From Thermodesulfobium sp. 4217-1 (lineage in GTDB: Bacteria > Thermodesulfobiota > Thermodesulfobiia > Thermodesulfobiales > Thermodesulfobiaceae), in the NCBI RefSeq assembly GCF_039822205.1, contig NZ_JBAGBW010000007.1, forward strand, positions 11,359 through 75,358: DNA of 64,000 nucleotides, read 5' to 3'. The translations under genes and the position numbers were made by a program. Positions 46,349-53,795 of the stretch are shown here, in pieces. The stretch's first letter is position 1. Every line of letters begins with the position of its first letter. Under the pieces are notes generated by a model. It saw only the letters and a list, made by a program, of their open reading frames with translations. It did not search any database and was not told where the DNA came from.

Positions 46349-47334
46349 CAGGGCTCTTCTCCTAAATAGTCTCCATTATAAAAAAGGGCTCTTGCTCTAC
46401 AGCCACCGCAGATCTCATTAAAGCCGCACTTTCCACAGCTTCCCTTAAGGTTTCCCTCTCTTAATTCTTTAAATAAGGTGGCATCTCTCCAAATTTCAGA
46501 AAATTTTTCAGTCTTCACATTTCCCACTTTTATGGGCATATATGGGCATGGCCAAATGTCGCCTTCAGGGGTGATTGAACAGTATCCTGTGCCAGCAAGA
46601 CAGCCCTTTGTAAATCTTGTCTCTATGCCCAGAGTCTTTGCAATTCTCATATATTGAGGCGCACAAGTGGGCTTAAGCTCTATATTTACAGTTTTTGATT
46701 TCAAGAGTATCTTTTTCAACAAGTCTTCATAATCGCGTGCGTTCAAACTCTCTATCTCAATATCTACTGCCCTGCCAGTAGGCACCAAAAAAAATATGTG
46801 ATGGGCGTCAGCGCCAATTTCAACAGCGAAATCAGTAATATCTAAAATTTCATCAATATTTCTCCTGGTTACAGTAGTGTTTATCTGAAATGACAAGCCG
46901 ATATCTTTAAGTATCTTCATAGCCTCCACAGCCCTTGACCAGGCTCCCTCTACACCTCTAAACTTATCGTGTTGCATTTGGTTTAGGCTATCCAAGCTGA
47001 TGCTTATCCTTGCAGCGCCTGAGGCCTTCAGCCTCAAAGCCATTTCTCTATCAATAAGAGTTCCGTTCGTACCAAACACAGGCCTTAGCCCAATACTACT
47101 CGCATATTCAGTTAATTCAAATATATCCTTCCTCAGCAGAGGCTCTCCCCCGCTAAACACCATAATCTTGAATCCTGCTTTTTTTATCTCATCGAGCAAT
47201 GATTTCCCTTGTTCCGTAGTAAGCTCATTATATTTTTTATCGCCTGCATCGCGGTAGCAGTGAACACATTTCAAGTTACACTCCTGCGTCGTATTCCAGG
47301 AACACAAAATTGGTTGATTGTTATCCGACTTCAA
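46327..47334 (-). CDS. ahbD: AhbD-type radical SAM heme synthase
   Basis: 335 residues. The radical SAM CNLKCVHC motif is near residues 19-26, and the SPASM-like C-terminus has CxxC-rich GCLAGTGYC, WPCPY, CGKCGFNEICGGCRAR. The KPTCAPQYMR stretch is characteristic of AhbD/NirJ2 rather than peptide-modifying SPASM enzymes. It would oxidatively decarboxylate Fe-coproporphyrin III propionates to heme. TTG start behind GAAGGGAG. Third gene in the ahbC-hemB-ahbD-ahbA/B series. Confidence 0.88.
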   Translation of the reverse strand: MKSDNNQPILCSWNTTQECNLKCVHCYRDAGDKKYNELTTEQGKSLLDEIKKAGFKIMVFSGGEPLLRKDIFELTEYASSIGLRPVFGTNGTLIDREMALRLKASGAARISISLDSLNQMQHDKFRGVEGAWSRAVEAMKILKDIGLSFQINTTVTRRNIDEILDITDFAVEIGADAHHIFFLVPTGRAVDIEIESLNARDYEDLLKKILLKSKTVNIELKPTCAPQYMRIAKTLGIETRFTKGCLAGTGYCSITPEGDIWPCPYMPIKVGNVKTEKFSEIWRDATLFKELREGNLKGSCGKCGFNEICGGCRARALFYNGDYLGEEPWCLMRKQ

Positions 47335-47380
47335 TAGGAAGCTCCCTTCTGAAGAAGTTTAAATAAATTTTCCAAAACAC

Positions 47381-48361
47381 TTATTTATTGCTGCCAGCTA
47401 ACCACTTCGCATAATCGAGTGAATGATACGATATGATTATGTCTGCTCCTGCCCTTGTAAAGGCATAGAAAATCTCTGAAATGGTGCTCATCTCATCTAT
47501 CCAGCCATTTATCCCAGCCGCTTTTACCATAGAGTACTCACCGCTCACGTTATAGACTGCTACCGGCAGAAGAACCTTCTCTTTTACAGTCTTCAAAACG
47601 TCCAGATATGCAAGACCCGGTTTGACCATTAGTATATCAGCGCATTCATCTACGTCTATAAGAGACTCCTTCACGGCTTCGTTATAACCAAAATATGGGC
47701 TCATTTGATGAGTCTTTCTATTGCCAAATTTTGGTGCAGACTCCGCAGCATCTCTAAATGGCCCGTAAAAACATGAAGAATATTTAACAGAGTAGCTCAT
47801 TATAATCGTGTTATAGAATCCCTTGCTGTCAAGCGCATCCCTAATGGACATGACCATTCCATCCATCATACCCGATGGAGCAATTATATCTGCGCCGCTC
47901 TCAGCATACGAAATTGCGACCTCATTAAGGACCTCCAGGGTTTCATCGTTTAAAATTTCCCCTTCTCTTACGATACCGCAATGTCCGTGATCGGTATACT
48001 CACATAGACAGGTATCTGCAGCAACTGTCATCTCAGGAAATTCCTTTTTCACCAGTCGAATGGCTTTTTGAACTTCTCCCTCACTGTTCGATGCCCAGCT
48101 CCCTATTGGGTCTTTTACATCTGAGATACCAAAAAATATTATTGATTTTATACCACTTTTCACCGCATCTTCCACAAAGGCTAAAACCTTATCGGTCGTA
48201 TACCTATATACTCCAGGCATACTGCATATCTCTTCGACCTTATCTGACCCAGGCATTACAAATATTGGCAGCATAAGCTTTTTTACTTCTACTAAAGAAT
48301 CATCCAATATCTCCCTTATTCCATCTTGCCTTATTCTTCTCGCTCTATATATAGGAAACAT
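47381..48361 (-). CDS. hemB: Porphobilinogen synthase (zinc type)
   Basis: 326 residues. The zinc-binding segment reads DTCLCEYTDHGHCG with three Cys, so it is a zinc enzyme rather than Mg-only. The Schiff-base lysines lie in MSYSVKYSSCFYGPFR and VKPGLAYLD. It condenses two 5-aminolevulinates. AAGGGG precedes its ATG. It sits between ahbC and ahbD, linking general tetrapyrrole synthesis with the siroheme branch. Confidence 0.96.
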   Translation of the reverse strand: MFPIYRARRIRQDGIREILDDSLVEVKKLMLPIFVMPGSDKVEEICSMPGVYRYTTDKVLAFVEDAVKSGIKSIIFFGISDVKDPIGSWASNSEGEVQKAIRLVKKEFPEMTVAADTCLCEYTDHGHCGIVREGEILNDETLEVLNEVAISYAESGADIIAPSGMMDGMVMSIRDALDSKGFYNTIIMSYSVKYSSCFYGPFRDAAESAPKFGNRKTHQMSPYFGYNEAVKESLIDVDECADILMVKPGLAYLDVLKTVKEKVLLPVAVYNVSGEYSMVKAAGINGWIDEMSTISEIFYAFTRAGADIIISYHSLDYAKWLAGSNK

Positions 48362-48393
48362 AAACTTCCCCTTTCAAACGAATAAATTAAATA

Positions 48394-49566
48394 TCAAAAT
48401 TCCAATTTATCTATATAACAGGCAGGGTCCTCTTGCATAATATCGCCATGAACCACCTCGGCTCTTATTCTGCAGCCTCCGCAAAGATAATTGTATTTGC
48501 ACTCACCGCATATTCCTTTTAGATATTTTTCTTTATTTCGAAGCTTTTTCAAGAGAGGCTCGTTTTCATCTGTCCAGATCTGTGAGAATGGTCTCTCCCT
48601 GATATTCCCAAGGTTATAATGAAGCCAGAACTGGCAGGGGTGAACGTTCCCCTCATTGTCAATATTTGCAAATTTCGTGCCAGCTGAGCATCCGCCGTGC
48701 ATCTTTAAGAGCTCCTTTATCTCGTCAGCCCTATCTGGCTCATTTGATGTAAGGTACAGATAAAGTGCAATACCATCAGCGTGATTGTCAGTAGTCAAGA
48801 TTTCCAGATCTACCCCTTTTTTGTCAAACTCCTTTGTCTTCTTTACAAGAATATCAAAAAGCTCTACATTTTGATCTTTCGTCAGATCCAGCTCCAGCAT
48901 CTCTTTGCCTCTTCCAGAGTAGACCAGATGATACATGCAAAATCTTGGGATATTATTTTCAGCCACGAAATCAAGCACATCGGGCAAATCTTGGAAATTC
49001 ATCTGGTTAACGGTAAATCTGACACCAGATTTTAGATCTATCTCCAGACAATTTTTTATGCCTTCAATAGATTTTCTAAAAGAGCCCTCTACACCTCGAA
49101 AATCGTCATGAACCTCTTCCAAACCGTCTAAGCTAATGCCTACATATTGAAAATGGCTATCTTTCAGCCTTTTAGCAACATCTTTTGTTATAAGTGTCCC
49201 ATTTGAAGACAGAACTGGTCTTATGCCCTTAGAAAAGGCATATTCAGCCAATTCAAATATGTCTTCTCTCAATAATGGCTCTCCGCCAGAGAACAGTAAC
49301 ACAGGGGTTCCCAGAGTTGCTAAATCGTCTATCAAAACCTTTGCCTCTTCTGTGGTCAGCTCGTTTGAGGTCTTTTCGCCTGCGTTTATATAGCAGTGCT
49401 TACACTTTAGGTTACAAGCCTTTGTCACATTCCAGACGACCAAGGGTCTATTCTCAGTAGTAAACTGAAGAAGCTTGGGATCTTTTACGCCGCTTTCTTT
49501 ATCTCTTTCTTTTATAACGTCAGAAACAGTAGCTTTTCCACAAAGGAGCTTGGTAAAACCAATCAT
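48394..49566 (-). CDS. ahbC: AhbC-type radical SAM deacetylase
   Basis: 390 residues. The radical SAM motif CNLKCKHC is near residues 51-58. HLVYSGRG and the TTDNHADG stretch are shared with AhbC/NirJ1. The SPASM-like end has CQFW, CGECKYNYLCGGCRIRAE. AhbC removes two acetate side chains from 12,18-didecarboxysiroheme to give Fe-coproporphyrin III. ATG after AAGGGGA. First ahb gene, 36 bases downstream of mrp, so an Fe-S carrier lies immediately upstream of two radical SAM enzymes. Confidence 0.88.
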   Translation of the reverse strand: MIGFTKLLCGKATVSDVIKERDKESGVKDPKLLQFTTENRPLVVWNVTKACNLKCKHCYINAGEKTSNELTTEEAKVLIDDLATLGTPVLLFSGGEPLLREDIFELAEYAFSKGIRPVLSSNGTLITKDVAKRLKDSHFQYVGISLDGLEEVHDDFRGVEGSFRKSIEGIKNCLEIDLKSGVRFTVNQMNFQDLPDVLDFVAENNIPRFCMYHLVYSGRGKEMLELDLTKDQNVELFDILVKKTKEFDKKGVDLEILTTDNHADGIALYLYLTSNEPDRADEIKELLKMHGGCSAGTKFANIDNEGNVHPCQFWLHYNLGNIRERPFSQIWTDENEPLLKKLRNKEKYLKGICGECKYNYLCGGCRIRAEVVHGDIMQEDPACYIDKLEF

Positions 49567-49602
49567 AACTCTTCCCCTTTCAATGTTAACAAATCAACAA
49601 AA

Positions 49603-50376
49603 TTATATTTTTAAGTGTGAAAAGATCTCTTTTGAATAGCCTTCAATTTTGCCATCATCGGCCATTTGAACCATTACAGGGTCAATAGGCACTTTTGCCA
49701 GAACTTCTATACCATATTCCATAGCAATCTTCTCAACCTTGGAGGCACCAAATATATAATATTCCTTTTGATTGTCAGGACACACAAAATAACTCATATT
49801 CTCAACAATGCCAAAGAGCTTTCCATTCTTCACTCTTTTTACCATCTTCATACTCTTTTTTACTATTAGAGAAGCTAAGTCTTGAGGAGTAGTCACCACA
49901 ATTGCGCCGTCCACAGGAATTGACTGAAAAACTGTGATAAGAACATCAGAAGTTCCAGGCGGCAAGTCTATAAACAGATAATCTAAATCTCCCCAATCAA
50001 CCTGTTCCCAAAATTCTTTGATAACCTTTGAGAGCATTGGACCACGCCAGATTACAGGATCGTCCTCTGAAGGCAAAAGCAAATTAAGAGATATTACCTT
50101 TATACCCGTTTTTGTGGTAGCTGGCTGCAATTTATCGTTTTTAACCTCTAACTTCTTATTAACGCCAAATAGCTTTGGTATGCTAGGTCCCGTCACATCA
50201 GCATCCAATATTCCCACCTTAAAGTTTCTTCTTGCGAACTCACACGCTAAAAGTGAAGTAGTAGTGCTCTTTCCTACTCCGCCCTTCCCGCTCAATATTG
50301 CAACAACTTTTTTTACATTTGGCAAAACTAAGGGTTCCATAATACCCGGATTGTTTTCCTGAGCTTTATCTGACAT
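49603..50376 (-). CDS. Mrp/NBP35-family P-loop ATPase (Fe-S carrier), second Cys missing
   Basis: 257 residues. Deviant Walker A GKGGVGKST (near residue 30), the GPSIPKLFG motif, IDLPPGTSD and VENMSYFVCP. Family members bind a bridging [4Fe-4S] cluster through CPxC; here the second position is Asn (CPDN), leaving a single Cys at that site. Cluster binding may therefore be lost or use another residue. AAGGAGG ribosome site. Part of the minus-strand run between the FAD protein and ahbC. Confidence 0.88.
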   Translation of the reverse strand: MSDKAQENNPGIMEPLVLPNVKKVVAILSGKGGVGKSTTTSLLACEFARRNFKVGILDADVTGPSIPKLFGVNKKLEVKNDKLQPATTKTGIKVISLNLLLPSEDDPVIWRGPMLSKVIKEFWEQVDWGDLDYLFIDLPPGTSDVLITVFQSIPVDGAIVVTTPQDLASLIVKKSMKMVKRVKNGKLFGIVENMSYFVCPDNQKEYYIFGASKVEKIAMEYGIEVLAKVPIDPVMVQMADDGKIEGYSKEIFSHLKI

Positions 50377-50391
50377 AATTGTCCTCCTTAA

Positions 50392-51777
50392 TTAATTTTT
50401 TATCTTATTTATAATGCTCTTTGCTGCCAGCACACCAGATGCAGAAGCCTGTATTAGACCTCTTGTCACTCCGACTCCATCACCTGCTCCATACAATCCC
50501 TCAATCGGTGTCATCAGTTCGACATTTAATTTCAACCTTGAGGAATAGTATTTAACCTCGACAGCATAGAGTAAAGTATAGCGAGAATAAACTCCAGGTG
50601 CAAGTTTATCCAATGCCTGAAGCATTTCTATAATGCTCTTCAGATGTCTATAAGGCAATACCAAACTTATATCGCCAGGGGTAGCACCTTTTAATGTAGG
50701 AGAAACCACAGATTTTAGAAGTCTTTCTTTGGTGGATCTTCTCCCTTCCAGGAGGTCTCCCAATCTTTGAACCATCACGCCGCCGCCCAAAAGGTTTGCC
50801 AGCCTTGCAATGTATTTCCCATAAGAGATAGGATCCTTAAAGGGCTCTGTAAAAGATTTGCTGACAAGCAAGGCGAAATTTGTATTTTCGGTCTTTCTAT
50901 CAGCATAGCTGTGACCATTTACGGTAATTACCCCATCGCTTTGTTCACTCACAACCTCGCCATAAGGATTCATACAAAATGTTCTTATTTTATCTTCAAA
51001 GAGCTTAGAGTAATATACTAACTTTATTTCATAGGTTATTTTTGTTAGCTCTTCCATGATAGTAGCAGGAAGCTCTACCCTCACGCCAATGTCTACAGGG
51101 TTGTTTTGCACTTCAATGCCCAATCTCTTGGCTTCATTAAAAATCCAGTCTGCCCCATCGCGGCCAGGAGAAACTATGACATACGAACTTTTATAAACAG
51201 ATCCATCTGACATCTTGATACCCTTAACGCAATTGTCTTTTACTATGATCTCGTCCACAGTGGACGATGTAAGAATATCAATCTTTTTTTCTAAATCGTC
51301 TTTCATATTCTGTAATATAACGGGAGATTTATCTGTACCCAGATGTCTAACCCGAAATGGTATATACTTCAAATCAGCTAAGATAGATCTCTTTTTTAAT
51401 TCTGTCTCTTCTTCTTGATTTGGAGAAAATACTTGCTCTGTTCCGCCAAAATCTACCCATATTTTGTCCACATAAGACACCAGATTGCTTAAGCTTTCTT
51501 CGCCTATAATATCAGCAAGATTTCCGCCAATATCAGTAGATAACGTTAGTTTTCCATCGCTAAATGCACCTGCACCGCCCCATCCACTCATCAGAGCACA
51601 AGGAGAGCAATTCAAACACTGAGTCTTCCTATCCCTCATTGGACAGTGCCTGTTGGATATATCATGTCCCTTTTCCACTATTAATACTCTGCTATTTTCA
51701 AGCCTTTTTGTAAGCTCCAATGCGGCAAAAATTCCCGCAGGACCTGCACCCACAATTATTACGTCATACTCTTTCAT
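50392..51777 (-). CDS. FAD-dependent dehydrogenase-like protein (COG2509 type)
   Basis: 461 residues. The dinucleotide loop VGAGPAGIFAAL is at the N-terminus; GWGGAGAFSDGKL and ADWIFNEAKRLGIEVQ are family features, and the C-terminus has LYGAGDGVG, the second FAD contact. Several Cys (CPMRDRKTQCLNCSPC) near residue 45 suggest a metal or cluster site. The substrate is unknown. GGAGG ribosome site. It leads the mrp-ahb series after the pyk terminator, with 15 bases to mrp. Confidence 0.83.
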   Translation of the reverse strand: MKEYDVIIVGAGPAGIFAALELTKRLENSRVLIVEKGHDISNRHCPMRDRKTQCLNCSPCALMSGWGGAGAFSDGKLTLSTDIGGNLADIIGEESLSNLVSYVDKIWVDFGGTEQVFSPNQEEETELKKRSILADLKYIPFRVRHLGTDKSPVILQNMKDDLEKKIDILTSSTVDEIIVKDNCVKGIKMSDGSVYKSSYVIVSPGRDGADWIFNEAKRLGIEVQNNPVDIGVRVELPATIMEELTKITYEIKLVYYSKLFEDKIRTFCMNPYGEVVSEQSDGVITVNGHSYADRKTENTNFALLVSKSFTEPFKDPISYGKYIARLANLLGGGVMVQRLGDLLEGRRSTKERLLKSVVSPTLKGATPGDISLVLPYRHLKSIIEMLQALDKLAPGVYSRYTLLYAVEVKYYSSRLKLNVELMTPIEGLYGAGDGVGVTRGLIQASASGVLAAKSIINKIKN

Positions 51778-51804
51778 ATCAAACCTCCTGCTTTCTCATA
51801 AAAA

Positions 51805-51827
51805 TACCCTGGCCAAAAACCAGGGTA
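51805..51827 (-). terminator. Rho-independent terminator after pyk
   Basis: An 8-bp stem TACCCTGG/CCAGGGTA with a 7-base loop, followed on the minus strand by TTTTTATG. It lies between the pyk stop and the FAD-protein start and separates the two units. Confidence 0.8.
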
Positions 51828-51888
51828 ATGTGTTCAACAAATATTTTAAACTTCGTTATACTTTATATTTTAACATAAAATTTTAAAT

Positions 51889-53640
51889 TTATCTTACGTT
51901 TATCTCCCCTTGATAGACCAATCCCCTTTCAGCATCTACCGTTATCACAAGGCCATCTTTCAGCGTTTCCACCGCGCCATCGACTCCTATCACCACAGGA
52001 ATTCCGAAGTTTATGCCCAATATCACAGCATTGGAAGTAAGACCTCCCTCTTCTACTATTAGCGCACCCGCATCAGTAGTATATTTTGCAGATTCTTCAT
52101 CAATACGTTTTGCGACCACAATGCTTCCTGGCTTCATCTTCTCCTTGAAATCTTTCAAAGTATTTGCAATACACACTTGACCAGTAAATGAGGTATGCCC
52201 CACACCGATACCCCTTAGTAAAATATTGCCTACTACGTGAACCCTCACCATATTTGTAGTGCCAGTAGCGCCAATAGGCACTCCAGCAGTAATGACTATT
52301 AGATCTCCCTCATTTATAAGCTTGGTGGCATTCGATCTGCTAATGGCTTCTAAAACCATCTCTTCAATATTATTTGTTCTGCTACAAATTATAGGATAAA
52401 CCCCCCAAATCAATTTCATCTTTCTGACCATTTTAATATCAGAAGAAACGCCTATTATAAAAGCATTTGGTCTATATTTTGATACCATTTTAGCAGTATA
52501 GCCGCTTTGGGTAATGCTTATTATTGCAGCAGCATCGAGTTCGTGAGAAATCTGAACTGTAGCATGGCTTATAGCGTCAGTAGTTGTTTTTTGATTTAGA
52601 CCTTTTGACAAAAATATTGTCTTATAATCTAATGAAGTCTCAGTTTTCACCGATATCCTTGCCATCATCTCCATAGCTTCCAGTGGATAATTCCCTGCAG
52701 CCGTCTCACCGCTCAACATTATTGCATCCGTACCATCCAGAATTGCATTTGCCACATCACTAGCCTCTGCTCTGGTAGGATGAGGGTTATTTATCATAGA
52801 CTCGAGCATCTGTGTAGCAGTAATCACAGGTTTGCCCACTTTATTGGCTTTTTTTATAAGCTCTTTTTGGATCAGTGGAACGTCTTCATTTGGTATCTCA
52901 ATTCCCATATCTCCCCTTGCCACCATAATGCCATCGGCAGCTTTAAGGATCTCATCAATATTATCAATACCAAATTTATTTTCAATCTTCGCGATAATGT
53001 CAATATTGGAATTATTCTCTTCTAATACCCTTCTGATTTCTAAAATATTGGCTGCATTTTGGACGAAAGATGCAGCAATAAAGTCCATCTCATGTTCCAC
53101 CCCAAACTTTATATCGTTTATATCTTTTTCAGACAAAAATTGCATATCCAAAAAAACTCCTGGAACAGCTACCCTCTTGTGATCCTTTAAGACACCGTTG
53201 TTCATCACTGTAGTATAAATATTCTTATCATCAGTCTCATCCACCAAAAGCGAGATAAGACCATCAGACAGAACAATTACGTTGCCTTTCTTTACCCTTG
53301 AGACCAGATCGGGATATGTAAGACTTACTATTCCTTCATCTCCATCAACCTCTTTAGCAGTCAGAATAAATTTTTGACCCTTGTTAAGCTGAGCAGACCC
53401 TGTCTTAAATTTTCCGACTCGAATCTCAGGACCCTTTGTGTCTAACATAAGAGCCACTTCTTTCTTCAGCTTTTTAGAAGCCTCTCTCACCATTTGAATC
53501 CTTCTAAAGTGATCCTCGTAATCTCCGTGAGAAAAATTAAACCTGGCAACGTCCATACCCTTTTCTACGAAGCTATATAGAATGTCAGGATCGTCCGTGC
53601 TAGGTCCCAAAGTACAAATAATTTTAGTTTTTCTAAACAT
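51889..53640 (-). CDS. pyk: Pyruvate kinase with C-terminal PEP-utilising-like domain
   Basis: 583 residues. The PK core (1-~475) has FNFSHGDYEDH, the catalytic Lys in IAKIENKFG, GIMVARGDMGIEI and ATQMLESM. An extra domain (~475-583) resembles the swivel domain of PEP-utilising enzymes, as in Bacillus-type pyruvate kinases, but the usual TSH motif reads TSN, so no phospho-His is expected. ATG preceded by AAGGGGG. Its own promoter and terminator make it monocistronic. Confidence 0.95.
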   Translation of the reverse strand: MFRKTKIICTLGPSTDDPDILYSFVEKGMDVARFNFSHGDYEDHFRRIQMVREASKKLKKEVALMLDTKGPEIRVGKFKTGSAQLNKGQKFILTAKEVDGDEGIVSLTYPDLVSRVKKGNVIVLSDGLISLLVDETDDKNIYTTVMNNGVLKDHKRVAVPGVFLDMQFLSEKDINDIKFGVEHEMDFIAASFVQNAANILEIRRVLEENNSNIDIIAKIENKFGIDNIDEILKAADGIMVARGDMGIEIPNEDVPLIQKELIKKANKVGKPVITATQMLESMINNPHPTRAEASDVANAILDGTDAIMLSGETAAGNYPLEAMEMMARISVKTETSLDYKTIFLSKGLNQKTTTDAISHATVQISHELDAAAIISITQSGYTAKMVSKYRPNAFIIGVSSDIKMVRKMKLIWGVYPIICSRTNNIEEMVLEAISRSNATKLINEGDLIVITAGVPIGATGTTNMVRVHVVGNILLRGIGVGHTSFTGQVCIANTLKDFKEKMKPGSIVVAKRIDEESAKYTTDAGALIVEEGGLTSNAVILGINFGIPVVIGVDGAVETLKDGLVITVDAERGLVYQGEINVR

Positions 53641-53658
53641 ATTTCCCCCTTTTCTATA

Positions 53659-53687
53659 ATTATAAATTTATTGAATTTGTTTTTCAC
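53659..53687 (-). promoter_or_regulatory. Probable pyk promoter
   Basis: On the minus strand GTGAAA (-35, four of six) and a perfect TATAAT (-10, 53664-53659) are 17 bases apart, just upstream of the AAGGGGG ribosome site. The same gap also contains a TATAAT on the plus strand (53759) that could serve the WD40 gene. Confidence 0.5.
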
Positions 53688-53795
53688 AATAATTATAACA
53701 GTAATTTGAAAACAGTCATTTAATTTTATGTTAAAAATATATTAATAAAAGTTTACTGTATAATAAATTATCTATTAAGATGAAAAATTAAACCA

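Noticed and set aside
46327-47334. A peptide-modifying SPASM enzyme (PqqE-like)
   Set aside because: The CAPQ-containing segment and the hemB/ahbC/ahbA-B neighbours point to heme synthesis.
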